Below are positions 22,213 through 33,852 of a DNA stretch of 64,000 bases, one piece after another. The notes under the pieces were generated by a model. The model saw nothing but the letters and a program-made list of their open reading frames with translations. It ran no database searches and had not been told where the DNA came from. Position numbers and translations under genes: made by a program. Position 1 is the first letter of the stretch, and each line of letters begins with the position of its first letter. This DNA is from Bradysia coprophila (taxonomy: Eukaryota > Arthropoda > Insecta > Diptera > Sciaridae), in contig NW_023503372.1 of the NCBI RefSeq assembly GCF_014529535.1, positions 810,075 through 874,074 on the forward strand, in the 5' to 3' direction.

Positions 22213-23032
22213 GCGCTTTCGAAATTCCGCTATGTTCAATTTTTAAGATGAATACTTAATAACAAAATTATGATGAACAAAATTGGCTTATCATCTTCCG
22301 AATGGACCAATGTAATCAAAATGTCTACAAACAATTGCGATGTTCGAAGCAACCGTCGAAACGATTCGAGTACTGTCCTCTGCAGACACTGTGGAGAGTA
22401 TGAAACCCTTTCTCACGTACTCGGAAAGTGTAAAAAAGGCGAACTGCTCCGCACAAATCGCCACCATCTTGCTTGTCAGCTTGTGACATCCTTGCCAATG
22501 CATTGAAACCAGATTGGAAAACAATACGCGAAGATCGAGTGACAACAGTTGAAGGCGACTCAAGATTCACAGACATCGTAGCAATTTCAAAAAGCGGAAA
22601 AACTGGATACATTCTCGATCCTACAATTAGATGGGAAAAAACAGTATCACAAGCAGAGGAAATAAATGAAGAAAAGCGTGAGCATTACCTTAATACGATA
22701 CCGAAATACAAAGAACGGTTCCCGAACGTCAAACATTGGGACGTGATTGGATTATTTTTTGGTGCGAGAGGAATGATCCCGAAATTTACATCAAACATTC
22801 TAAAATCAAAATTCAAAATTAAAAAACAAACTTTAAACGAAATTTTAATTTCAATTTTAAAAGATTCATTGCGAATTTTACATCACCACCTTTACCATGA
22901 ATGAAGTGATTGGAAAACAAAAAACATCAAACGAAATATTTTCAATAAGTTTTGAATGATATAGTATTCTGTGTTAATAGCAACTCCAATAGGAGCAGAA
23001 CGTCTTTTAAATAAAGATTTTATCTATCTAAA
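22213..23032 (+). mobile_element. 3' fragment of an R2-group LINE (CCHC knuckle plus RLE endonuclease)
   Basis: Two overlapping frames (about 22270-22506 and 22473-22904) encode the C-terminal end of a non-LTR reverse-transcriptase protein. The first holds a Cys-Cys-His-Cys knuckle, CRHCGEYETLSHVLGKC (C-X2-C-X7-H-X4-C). The second holds the restriction-like endonuclease, with SRFTDIVAIS and YILDPTIRWE as the PD-D/ExK-type core. The frames differ, so at least one frameshift lies near 22490. The reverse transcriptase proper is absent, so this is a 5'-truncated dead copy. The 3' end is marked by AATAAAG and TTTTATCTATCTA near 23030. The clade (R2, R4, NeSL or related) is not resolved. Confidence 0.75.
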
Positions 23033-23089
23033 GTTACACAAGCCGAAAATTTGACATGCCGCACAATAATGTCAAGTACGCAATAGGGT

Positions 23090-23270
23090 TACAGAAGCAT
23101 TTTGGTAACGGACACATAAGTGGTAAAGACGTAGTTGGATTGCGGACGTATTAGGATTCGTATTAGGGGTGTACGTACGTATTAGGGTTACGGACGCGCT
23201 AGGTTCACGTACGAAATAGGTTTACGGATCGTACGGAATTCAGTCGCAGCAAACGCTCCGACTGTTCTGA
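23090..23270 (-). repeat. Interspersed repeat F with CGTCCGTAACCCTAATA motifs, copy 1
   Basis: On the minus strand this reads AACAGTCGGAGCGTTTGCT, followed by repeated GTCCGTAACCCTAATACG-type units. The same order occurs on the plus strand at 49832-49976. Confidence 0.65.
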
Positions 23271-24757
23271 CGAACGTGTTTTTTTTTGTTTTTTTTTTTT
23301 GAGAATTTTCACTAGTTAATCAAAATTTTAAATGGATTTTCCATGGGTCTTCTAAGGATTTTTTGGTTTCACTCACACGAATGGCGTTCAATTGTTAATG
23401 ACAGGACCAGCTGAAACACAGCTGAAGCAAATTGAAGTCTAAATTTCACTGACGTTCGCTGTAATTATTTTTCTTAGGAAGCATTTTAACGATTGTAGTC
23501 ATAAGAACTAGTTTAAACGATAGGTACTTACAAAAGTGGTTTAAATTCTCGCTACGAAAATTTATCTCTATATTCGCGAATCAATATCTCTCGAAAATCG
23601 ATTAAACTATAATTACACCGACGGTATACCTCCAGTTATTACTTTTTTATCGCCGTTTTCAATTATTTATTATTTCAAATTTATCTGGCGAAACCAACAT
23701 TTTTATCTGCCTTTCTGACGTTTTTTTTTATCTCCGTTTCGGAAAACAAAAATTTTATCTTCGGTTTCGGTTCTCAATTTACCATCTCAGGTTAATTACG
23801 ATCCACAGAAAGATTCATGGAAAGCGGTTGGAATTTACTATCAGAAATCGGTTAATCATCTGTTATCGACAGTATGATTCATTTAGATTCATCAGAATAA
23901 GAAAAAAAAGAATTTCTGTTTATACAAATACTCAGAGAGACAACCATGAAAACTAAATAATAAATGGACTGCAGGTCAGGTGGACTGTATATACTTGAAA
24001 CAAATGCCAACAAATATTTTCATCAAAAATAGAACTACGACAGGCTTCAATTACGATTGTTGTGAAATAACGTCGAAAAGAAAACGCGGTGGGGTCAGTT
24101 GATAAATGTGGCGACACAAACAAGCATTGACCTATATGTGGTCTTATAAGTATATCATCTGTGTATATCGGAGACCGCGCAACATTTATTTTACCAAATA
24201 GTGCTTGCAGAAGAGATAAAAACCCCAATGTCCATACGTAATATTGTGAATAGACAAAAAAATATATTTTATGTGTAAAGTAAATACAAAGAAGTTTTAT
24301 ACGTATCGTCATATAAACCCGCACCATATATAGGAACACTTCTTTGAGTAAATATCTGTGACAAAAAATATCAATTTGTTTCTGTTAACATTCGATTTCT
24401 GTTAATTAAGATTCATAAGCTTTGCAATAATTGAACGATTGATTTGTGAATAACATCCATCTCGACTGAGAATGGTAGATTGTTTTGTATATAGAATTAT
24501 GACAAAATTCGATCATGATTCCGGATCATGGCCGATTTCGGTTCATCAGATTTTTTTTTTTTGCTACAAGACTAACAACAATAAAAAATGGGAAATCACT
24601 TACAAACGGACTAGTTTCAACATCAACATTCAACATACAGATTAAGTATTTTCTAAATTGTCCAATAGACTTGATAACAATCCCGTATTGTCTTTGAAAA
24701 TTTGTCTTTACACGAAACACTGTCAAGCGCGGCATTTTACCATATTGACTTATACTC
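23271..24757. other. Spacer, no gene seen
   Basis: AT-rich, with T tracts near 23280-23300 and a copy of the GGACCAGCTGAAACACAGCT repeat at about 23403-23475. No exon is supported. Confidence 0.45.
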
Positions 24758-26517
24758 TTATACCATAGGCGCTGTGGGCACCAGCTTCGATGCGTCCTGC
24801 GGCATCTGTTCCGACTTCATGTCCGGTTTGAAACCGCGCGATCTCATGAAACCGGTCAACTGATCGGGAATCTCCTCCAGAACTGCCTTAGCCAAGTCCA
24901 CTTGCGACTTGATGAACGGACCATTTTTCGATATAAATTGGTTCAACGGAACGAACTGCACGATATCGCGTTCAGCATACCGACCGTCCACCATCAGTCG
25001 AACATCATCCGAATCCAATTCGTCCATTGCGTCGAAATCGGCGTTACCCACACCGACGATGATTATTGAAATTGGCAGTGAGGATGCGCTGACGATTGCA
25101 TGTTTCGTTTGATGCATGTCGGAGATGATGCCGTCGGTGATGATCAGCAGAACGAAGTAGTGTTTACCGTCTTGGTATTGACTAGCAATGGAAATGGTGT
25201 TGTTGATGACCGGAGCGAAATTCGTTGGTCCGTAGAGTTGCACTTCGTACAGGCGATTCAAGTAGTGGGTACGAATTTCCTCAACGTTTTTGCAGTACGG
25301 ATGCGATGGATTGTTGTTCAGTGGGAATTGATGAGACACATTTCCAGTTGGTGGTAATTTGGCTCCGAATCCTATGAGAGAGATTTCAGTTTCAATTTCC
25401 TGCGAATGATAACAAATAACAAAAGAGCAATCAACTCACCGAAAGCTGGGAACAGTTGCGATTTGTCGTAGTGCTCGATAATATTTCCAACGCTTCTCAG
25501 AGCAATTTCGTAGCTGTTCGGCCGATGTGGATTGATGAAATGAAGGGATGTGGGATCACTTGGTGCACCATTAGAAGCGGTAAAGTCGATAGCAACAGCG
25601 AAATGCATTTGAGTTCCATGTCCAATGTAATCCAAGAAGGAAACCTCTTCCATCATTTGAATCGATTCAACGTTCAATACACCACAGTTCTTTCCGCCTG
25701 AAGTTGGATTGGTGAAGTTCATAACTGTCGAGGCATTGCTGTCGTGCAAGCTGCGTAAACATGTGTTCGTACTTCCGATCAGTTTGTGATTTCCATTCCG
25801 TCGATTGTCGTAGCAATCAATTTTAATGTTTCGATCGTAGTCTCCGTTACACAACGTCGTTACTCTCATCGTGAATGGTTGCCAGTTTGGATTTTGCGTT
25901 CCGTGACGCATTTCCGTTTTGTAAACCACTGAAGCGGATCCATCTTCGTTCGAACGAGATATCACCAAAAACGGATCGTTGCTACTGAGCCAGGCCAATT
26001 TGGTCAAATTTTTGGCACCAAATTTAATCCGAACGATTTGCTTACAACTAGCCACTTCCTCTGTCACAACAACCACCTGACCGAGACTCCGTCCTGGTAT
26101 GCCCGTCAAATTGCCAACGAATTGTCGTCCCGAAAATGAAACAATATCAGCGAGTGTCGTTTCCAACTGTCCCAGAAAGTCTTGCCCGTCCGGATCCACA
26201 TCCCACACTTCGAATTTAATCTTTTGCACTGTCTCGAAATTGTAGTTGAGAATGAATTTCTTCACCCATTCCGGATTCAAATTGTCGTCGATGCGTTCGG
26301 TACGGCCCACCTCGAAATAACGATCCTGATGCGAATCCTTCATTGAAACGATGCAGTACGGATCGGATTTGGATAGATAGTCGGTGTTCATCAGATTACG
26401 ACAACTTAGCGTCATTTCAATCTGTGATGTTGGCATGGACGAGCCTGTTGTGAATGGCGCTAACATTTCGTTGGTAACATATTTTGCGGAAGGACTGGAC
26501 CAATTCTTTGTTGCCAT
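24758..26517 (-). CDS. Copine 2 (C2A-C2B-vWA)
   Basis: Two exons on the minus strand, 26517-25440 and 25371-24758, give 563 residues with a 68 bp intron at the same phase-1 site as copine 1. C2A ([20 protein letters not shown]) and C2B precede a vWA domain with DFTAS at residue 311 and [16 protein letters not shown]. Most of the protein matches copine 1 residue for residue. The differences cluster in the N-terminus, the linker between C2B and vWA (about residues 260-295), and the C-terminal tail ([19 protein letters not shown]). It is a recent duplicate, with the same inferred role in calcium-dependent membrane recruitment. Confidence 0.93.
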
Positions 26518-27089
26518 ATTTGCTTGCTTTTCGCTGAAGATTTTACGACGACAAAAGGGACAACACCCCGAAATAATTTTTTTTCTCTTCGATTGGTTTT
26601 CAAATCACAGAAGGTAGGAAAGTACAGAAGGATCTACTAAAGGGATATATATTTAACAAAATCACTAAAGCTACGCGGACTAATCGAACTAACAAACTAA
26701 GGTAGGTAGGATTAGGTACTGAAATATTATAATGATTGATGTTCGCTGTCACTTTAATAATATTAATATGCGAGAGATAGGGGAAATTGAGAGTGAATTT
26801 CCTTATCAGCCGTGTGTCATGGAATTTTCTTGTTTGTGTTAATTTTATTGTATGAGCCATAAAGCCCACATAGCTTTCGTTTTGCTGTTCGGAAGGTGCA
26901 GAAAATTTTCATCCGATTAAATATTGAGCTTGAACATGCCTAACCTTGAGAAATGGATAAAAGAAGCACACTGATTTCAGCATAAATAAAAATTAATTAG
27001 CAGTCGTACTGCTAGAACAGATGCGATCTGTGTCTTTAAATTTTGTCTGTGAGAGCACGAGATAGTCAATTTCATTTTTATCTTTCAGC
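26518..27089. other. 5' flank of copine 2, no gene seen
   Basis: AT-rich spacer that would contain the copine 2 promoter. No exon is supported. Confidence 0.4.
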
Positions 27090-28134
27090 GAAAAATTCGA
27101 GAAGTAACCGACTGGCCGAAATGGTGGCAAATCAATTGCTAATTCTTTTTAATTTCTTTCAATTCCTTTTATTACTTCAATTACCGGATTAACATGTATA
27201 CTATTGCTGGATTCGTCATTCAATTCCTATAATTCCAATTAATTTCTACAATTCCACGAATTTTCGAAATAATTCCACGATATTTTCCGTTATTATTCAA
27301 TTGAGTTCCAAACAACGATTTTATTTCTATTAAGAACATTATTATGAGCAAAAAATTATTCTGGACCATAACAAAAAAGTTTTAAGTTTTTTTTATAAAG
27401 CTGATTTTGTGTTCATAGCATGTACAACCCGATGGAGAAGGGTCATTTGCCAAATGAAGAAGGACATTTTGTTTACATCTTTGCTAAATATCCCGATTGT
27501 TTTATATGTAAATTTTCACAATTTCGACTGAATAAAAAGATGGCGCGCTGCACGCACGTTGACGAAGGTTTCTGACTTTGCTTATTTTCTTAATTTTTCA
27601 CGATACTTTACTGAATTAAAAATTAATTATGCAAAATTTCCATGCATAATATAGTTCAAAAATACTTCAAATAACGTTCGGCATCGAAATAAAATATAAA
27701 AATGTTTCGTTTGGAACTTAATTCCATTGCGACATAAGTATTCTTTTGTAGGAAATAGTTCGTGACTCACTATAAAGATAGTTGTCAAATAGAGACTACA
27801 GTCAAAAAAAGGAGCGTTTTGTAATGAACAGCTAATGTTACAGCTTCCCGGATACTCCGGTAAATAATTGTAATTGATGGAAATACAAGAAATTGATAGA
27901 TTTATAAGGAATTGACCGGAATTGACCACTGGGAATACGTAAAATTGATGGAATTAAAAGGAATTGACTGGAAATACGTGAAATTGATGGAATTATGAGG
28001 ATTTATGAGGAATTGACCGGAATTGAATACTGGAAATACGCGAAATTGAAGGAATTATAAGTAATTGACTGGAAATACATGAATACATTGTAAGGGAATT
28101 GAAAGTAAATTAGACTAAATACAGATAAGTATGA

Positions 28135-28464
28135 TTACGCAAAAATTAAATTTTACACCCAATTTTAGTTCAAACAAGCTGGCTTAGTTTTTCTCATCAT
28201 CTTCCAAATAATTTTTACCAAAAAAAAATTTGACTGGAAACAACCAAAATTTTACCAAAAAAATCTGCGTCGCATGTGGCAGATAAATTTTCTTGCTGGT
28301 CTGTTCCTGAACATTTGCCACTTTGCGACGCAGATTTTTTTGGTAAAATTTTGGTTGTTTCCAGTCAAATTTCTTTTTTGGTAAAAATTATTTGGCAGAT
28401 GATGAGAAAAACTAAGCCAGCTTGTTTGAACTAAAATTGGGTGTAAAATTTAATTTTTGCGTAA
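28135..28464. mobile_element. 330-bp fold-back element nested in family E copy 2
   Basis: TTACGCAAAAATTAAATTTT at the left is mirrored by its inverse at the right. The arms are about 140 bp and nearly identical, with a loop of about 45 bp (about 28276-28320). Such long, well-preserved arms imply recent origin. No target duplication is obvious. Confidence 0.8.
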
Positions 28465-28629
28465 CGAAGCTGAAAGCGTCAACTCTAGCGATATCATTCA
28501 TTTTAGAAATTGTACTTCAAAGACTGCGTCACACTTTTCTCGAAGAGATTTTTGTTGGGATATCAGTCGTTTTAGAAGTTTTAGAACACTGCTTTTTATA
28601 ACAGTTTACAACAGAAATTCGGAAATTTG

Positions 28630-29015
28630 GCAAAATTTGAAAATTTGACGAAATTCGAAAATTTGACGAAATTCGAAAATTTGACGAAATTCGAAAATTT
28701 AACGAAAATCGAAAATTTGACGAAAGTCGAAAATTTGACGAAATTCTAAAATTTGACGAAATTTAACGAAATTCGAAAATTTGTCAAAAATCGAAAATTT
28801 ATCGAAAATCGAAAATTTGACGAAAATCGAAAATTTGACGAAAATCGAAAATTTGACGAAAATTGAAAATTTGACAAAATTTAACGAAAATTGAAAATTT
28901 GACGAAAATCGAAAATTTGAAGAAATTCGAAATTTGACGAAAATCGAAAATTTGACGAAATTCGAAAATTTGACGAAATTCGAAAATTTGACGAAATTTA
29001 ACGAATTTAACGAAC
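28630..29015. repeat. 18-bp tandem repeat array
   Basis: About 20 units of CGAAATTCGAAAATTTGA, with variants (CGAAAATCG...), run head to tail. Minus-strand frames through it translate to FVKFSIFVKF-type repeats and are not genes. Confidence 0.9.
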
Positions 29016-29505
29016 CATTCAAGAAATATCTCCAAAACCCCAATTGACCCACCCATTTCCAACTTTCGACATTTTTCACAAATGCCCTTCTTTTCTACTC
29101 GTAAAACTCTGAGACTTTGCCGAAGAAAGTAACTCTCTATCTTTCATAACCCAAAAAAATATTAGTCCTTTCATCCTACGCTCGAGTAGCTCAAAATTTG
29201 GTCACTCTAATCACTCTAGCTCAAACGAATCTGCCCCGATTTTTTAAATTATTTTTTTGTTCGAATCGTATTACGAATACCATTCATTTGATGGGTCGCA
29301 CGCCTCTGTAGGTTTCAATACAGCTAAGCTACAGCCGAAAACGCGTTCCCGACCCTCGAAAACCACACTCAGAAACCACTTCGAGGCCAATAAAACAAAA
29401 TTCTGGTTTTTCCTGGGGTAATGGCGTATCACAATTTCATTTTTATGCCCACCCTGAGGTTCCTGCAAAATTTCATGGAGATTGGTTGACTAGTTTCCGA
29501 GATCG

Positions 29506-29550
29506 TCCGTCGATAGATAGATAGACAGATAGACAGATAGAAACATACAG
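29506..29550. repeat. GATA/GACA microsatellite
   Basis: GATAGATAGATAGACAGATAG-type tract directly after TTTCCGAGATCGTCCGTCG. The junction resembles the 3' end of a retroposed element that ends in a short tandem repeat. Confidence 0.7.
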
Positions 29551-30028
29551 AGTAAGTTGAAAAATTTTGATTGTTTGGGAAAAGTCAGTTTGGTGTATTT
29601 TCTATGAAAAGTGCCAATTTCAAAACGATGTATCTCCGGTAATTTTAAAGCTACATAGTCGAGTGATAGCTCGTTTTGCTCGTATTTGAAGCGCGAATAA
29701 GATAAAATAGAATTTGTGGTGATACAGGCCAAAGGAAAGAAACTTAAATTCTCGCCTATATATAGTTGCCGCGTCTCAAAAAATTTTCTTCGTTCTTTTT
29801 TTGGAAGTTAGACTGCGTCAAGTCCTCCGCTAACGCTCCGGACATGATGATCGGAAAAAAGTACCAGGAATTTCCGATCATCATACTTTTATCCTTATTA
29901 CTACAATTTAACGTATTTCCAGCCAATTCCGGTCAATTCCGGTCAATTCCTTATAATTCCATCAATTTCCATACTCCCTTTAAGGGTGTGTAGTAAAGTA
30001 CCCGAGTCGGTTACCCCTCGGAAAAATT

Positions 30029-30556
30029 TAATTTGGCTGAAGTTCGCACAATTAAAATTTAAATTGTCGAACCCAAGGTAAATATATGGGTGGAGGTAAT
30101 GCCATTCAGAGCACAATAGTTCGATGCTAATGACACTTTTTTTTGAAATGGTTGACTATGATTCACTTGTGTTTCACAAAATGTCGTGCCTATTATAAAA
30201 CAGATGGCCCAGGTTTCTAAGCAATTTTGTGTTTTTAAAAGAAGGAAGAGATGGCGTTTATAGCAAACTTTCGTGCCACTGCACATCTGATTCGGTTTTA
30301 TATGGCATTACCTCCGCCCATATATTTACCTTGGGTTTTTATAAGGAAATGCTTAAAAGTTAAAAAAAAAAATTTCGAAATATTTCTCAAAAACTTTACG
30401 CCTGGCCGGTCCCTTAGAAAACACACGTGTGTTTTCGCCCTTAACAAGATTAACTTCCATTGAAATTAGTTTAAGCTTGTAGTGATTGACATTCTAGTAT
30501 CTAAAACTTTGTTAAATGATATTGTAATCCCTTAAGATTTTGTTTTTAAGTCAATG
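30029..30556. other. Spacer, no gene seen
   Basis: AT-rich. It contains the 32-bp palindrome at 30411-30442 (AAAACACACGTGTGTTTT core), related in its ends to the MITE at 13712-13873. Confidence 0.45.
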
Positions 30557-30818
30557 GTTGATTTCGACTCACACGCAAACCACTCCGTTTTGCCGCAGTT
30601 TAGCTAAACGACTCCTCTTTGCTATTATTTAAAATGTAAACGGAGTGATTTTTTTATAAGTGGAAATCAAGCAAAGGTATGGTTTCTACTCAACAAAAAG
30701 TACTTCGTGAGAGGGCAGTGTGTGTGTGAGAGAGAGCGAGCTGTCAAACAAAGAATGCGAAAAGTTAAAAAGTTCAATTTTGGCCCTAGAGTACTTTCTT
30801 GATAAGTGGAAATCAAGC
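30557..30818. mobile_element. MITE family B copy 2
   Basis: Shares the ACGGAGTGATTT block, the GTTTCTACTCAACAAAAAG block and the GATAAGTGGAAATCAAGC right end with the copy at 1591-1830. It holds a short GTGTGTGAGAGAGAG tract. Confidence 0.65.
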
Positions 30819-31050
30819 ATTACTGATCTGTGATAAATATTGAATTCAAATTTCATTCCCTCTCAAATATCCACAAAAAATCTTCTACAGTCGACAATAT
30901 GTACCAGTCGACGGTTACCGAAAATTGAAGAAGAAGAATTTGTTGTTCAGTTTCAAAAATAATCAGCCGCTATCAGCAAAGTAAAGGAATTTGTTGTACA
31001 TTTTGATTTTTGGACAGTTTTTTAAATATTTTTTTTTTTTTCTAATTGCT

Positions 31051-32038
31051 ATGACGAGTGATAATGATTCAATGGATTGGAGCAAGTATCCGCCTGACCG
31101 AGTTGAAGGATTAAAGTATTTCTATAAAGGACCTTCGGTACGTTGGTTTTATTGATACACTGTCCTTGTATGTCAAATGTTTTTCTTCGGAAATTTAGTT
31201 GATTGTTCGAATTGTACTGTTGAACAGCACATTCTTCCATTCATTTATCTGACGAATTGATGCGTTCGGAAAATGTTTTAGTCAACAAATCAACCTTCGT
31301 TACCAGTTTTACCTTAGCTACAATTGTATCCACCATAACGGTCATTTCCTAACGATTTCTCTCCTTCTATCGCAGAGTGACGAAGATGGGCCATGCACCG
31401 AAGATGAACTGAAAATGCTCTGCACAAAATGGGACTGCAGGGTCGACATGAAAGTGGACAACTTTCTGTACTGGTTGATGAAAAAAACGAAAGAAAGAGA
31501 TTTCAGAGGCGACCATGAACTATTCGTACGTCGCATGCCCAGAATCGAGTGTGAGCTTCGAAAGAAAGGTTTACAGAAATACGAAAAATATCAGGAAGCC
31601 TATGGCGAGAAGAATCGCAAATATATGGCTCATTGTGCGGATTGGCGACACAACGAACTCCGTCGGCTACGATTTTTGAAAAAACTTAGTACTTTGTGTT
31701 CTACATGGTCGTGGGATGATAGTGACGATGAGGAAGAGAGCGCCAGTGACAGCGAAATTGAACCGAACAATGTGTTGAACAAAGACGGCGGCGAAGACAG
31801 TTACAATGATTACAATTCGTCCGCTGAAACGGTGATTGATCGATTCAACTCATTTATTGAAACCGAATCTGTCGTCGGTGGAACAGAAGTAGACATTGAG
31901 AATATAGGACACGAAGAAGAGATCGGTCCAGGCTCCGACAATGATGACATCGAAGATGTGAATAGTCAATTGTTTACACCCGGACAAACCTCTACACAAA
32001 AGGAGAAAGACACAGCTTCGACCAACATTCCATCGTGA
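31051..32038 (+). CDS. Orphan protein with a charged helical core and acidic tail
   Basis: Two exons, 31051-31137 and 31376-32038, encode 249 residues. The 238 bp intron is GT/AG and phase 0 (GGPS|SDEDG). The N-terminal third is soluble (MDWSKYPPDRVEGLKYFYKG). Residues about 50-130 are rich in Lys, Arg and Glu and probably helical (KKGLQKYEKYQEAYGEKN). From about residue 140 the chain is strongly acidic and Ser-rich (DDSDDEEESASDSE) and likely disordered. No signal peptide and no known domain were seen. The acidic tail resembles that of chromatin or nucleolar chaperone-type proteins, but this is only composition. It is similar in character, not in sequence, to the acidic zinc-finger gene at 2010-3465. 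Confidence 0.7.
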
Positions 32039-32520
32039 ATGAAATTTTCTTAACAAATAAGTTTTGTCATCGAATAGTTGTACATATTTGCCGGGAATGG
32101 ATGGGTAAGAGGAAGATTGGAAGTTAATTAAATGGATGATCGACTCATAAATCAGTCTTTATCGTTTTTATGGTACCTAACTTAGGATGCAAGGGAAGAA
32201 AATCGGCATATCGGCAGTTGAACTTTCCATTCCATACTACATGGGTTTGACTTTCACTTCTTCTCTCATTTGCTACAAGAATTTCTCATTTAGCGCTTTC
32301 CTAGTTCGAACCGGTCGGTCAGGTGAAAGTTGTGCAGCGATTATAGCGGCGTTAACATCGCAGGTCCATTCGAGGTGTTAGCACTTTCACATAAATGTTA
32401 CGGAGTAGGCAATTCAATTATAGATAGCAAACTTACCGCTCGAGGGTCATTAGTCCATTACTCATCTTAGTCTTATTTGTCGTCTATACAATTGCCCACA
32501 TTATTCCTTCACTTTTTCCA
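32039..32520. other. 3' flank of the acidic gene, no gene seen
   Basis: AT-rich spacer leading into the repeat nest. No exon is supported. Confidence 0.4.
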
Positions 32521-32819
32521 TCACAAAATGAAGGATAACAAGATTCAAACTTATGGATCTAGCCTGAAGAGGGTTTCTTTCGAAAAACAACCTACCGAGA
32601 TCGGACGCATTTTCCAGTGGACTTTTTTATATGTGCCTTGAAGCCGAAACAACTTTGTGTGGCTGTTGATCAAAAACCGAAAACTTGAACTTTTCTTACG
32701 AAAATGTCTTCATTTACACGAGACGTACAGTGTCGGGTGAGGTGTCATTAGACAGGTAATCACATGTATCGGAAAATCCCAATATGCGTATGAGATCTAT
32801 AAGTGGACTTAGCACCCCC

Positions 32820-33785
32820 ATTTTTTGGCATATAGCTGTGTAATGCATATTGCGAAGACTGTAGTTAAAATAGCTGTGTAACTTATATTATAGCTGTGAG
32901 ATGCGTTTCAAATCTATCTCGAGAAATAAAATTTTTTCCTAAACTTTCATGAATTTTGCGGTCACCCATCCAAGTACTAACCGCGCCCATTGATGCTTAA
33001 CCTGAGAATCCGACCGTCACCTATGCTGCTGTTGTGCTGATTTTGCTTGTGCTTTAATACGTTCCTATTTCGAAGCGTTGTTACCGCAATATAAATTCTG
33101 CAGCTATATTATAAGGCACACAGCCTAATTCAAGTCTGTAGTTTTCATATTTAGCATTTTTACTTTGGTGAGTTGTCATTGGAGCATTGTTTCAGGTTCT
33201 GAAAGAAAGTAAATTGAGACTGCCTGCGTGAAGAATCGCCCATTCAATTGTTTTCTGTGAAATGCCTAGTTTGACATTTGGGAGCAGTTACTTGGCTTAA
33301 TTCGTTTCTAATGTATTGAAATTTCTGATATATACTTTCATTCGTCTGTGTTTCCACGGATTTTGACTATTGAAGAGGTATTTCTATAACCTGACAATCA
33401 AGCTTTATTAAAATCAGCCAAGCTATTTTACGATTTTTCTTTATCTGTTAACATTGAGTCCGACCAAGCGTCAGTACGAATCACAACTTGAATGCATGGT
33501 CCCATACATTTTCTGATATGCAGCACACAGCTATATTTTTCATACGTCAAATATGCGTTACACAGCTATGATATAGAGTACACAGCCACAATATGCAAAT
33601 CCTAGCTATAACATGTGTTGTCGATGCATAATGTAGCTCTGTAATCTATAATATAGTTGTGTAACTCGCATTGCAGGTAAATAACCAACATTAATAGGAT
33701 ATGCGTTCAGTAGCTATATTTTTATAAGTCTTGCAGCTATATTATAAGAACTGCAGCCACATTATAAGTTACACAGCCTTTAACG
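32820..33785. repeat. AT-rich segment with repeated TATAGCTGTGTAAC motifs in both orientations
   Basis: At least ten variants of ATAGCTGTGTAACTTATATT or its inverse occur, concentrated at 32820-32905, 33095-33130 and 33520-33785. The middle holds the 5S-like fragment and unique sequence. The bilateral layout suggests one composite element whose ends carry the motif clusters. Confidence 0.65.
32957..33020 (-). ncRNA. 5S rRNA-derived fragment (pseudogene or SINE3-like head)
   Basis: On the minus strand the sequence reads GGTTAAGCATCAATGGGCGC and then GGTTAGTACTTGGATGGGTG, then ACCGC. This is the conserved core of metazoan 5S rRNA (box A, intermediate element and box C of the internal RNA polymerase III promoter). 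The 5' third and the 3' terminal stem are missing, so it is not a working 5S gene. It may be a pseudogene or the promoter head of a 5S-derived SINE whose body is the adjoining AT-rich motif cluster. The resemblance over about 30 bases is near exact. The rest is diverged. Confidence 0.7.
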
Positions 33786-33852
33786 ATATCCACGAATTTT
33801 CCGTGACTATTGAGCCTCCCAATAGAGACTTATTGAGCTTAAAATTCATCCA

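Larger units (their letters stand above)
27090..30028. mobile_element. Non-autonomous transposon with 8-bp TSDs, family E copy 2 (2.9 kb)
   Basis: The element spans 27098-30020 between exact 8-mers GAAAAATT (27090-27097 and 30021-30028). The left end is CGAGAAGTAACCGACTGG and the right end is the inverse of CGAGGGGTAACCGACTCGGG, as in the copy at 20357-21919. The first internal block (GGCC(A/G)AAATGGTGGCAAAT) and the AATTCC-rich subterminal runs are shared too. The interior is quite different: it carries a nested fold-back element, an 18-bp tandem array and a GATAGATA tract. No transposase was seen. Confidence 0.85.

Noticed and set aside
28630-29015. Possible CRISPR-like array
   Set aside because: Units abut with no spacers of unique sequence, and the setting is eukaryotic.
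28699-29079. FVKFSIFVKF-type repetitive open frames on the minus strand
   Set aside because: Produced by the 18-bp tandem array, not a gene.
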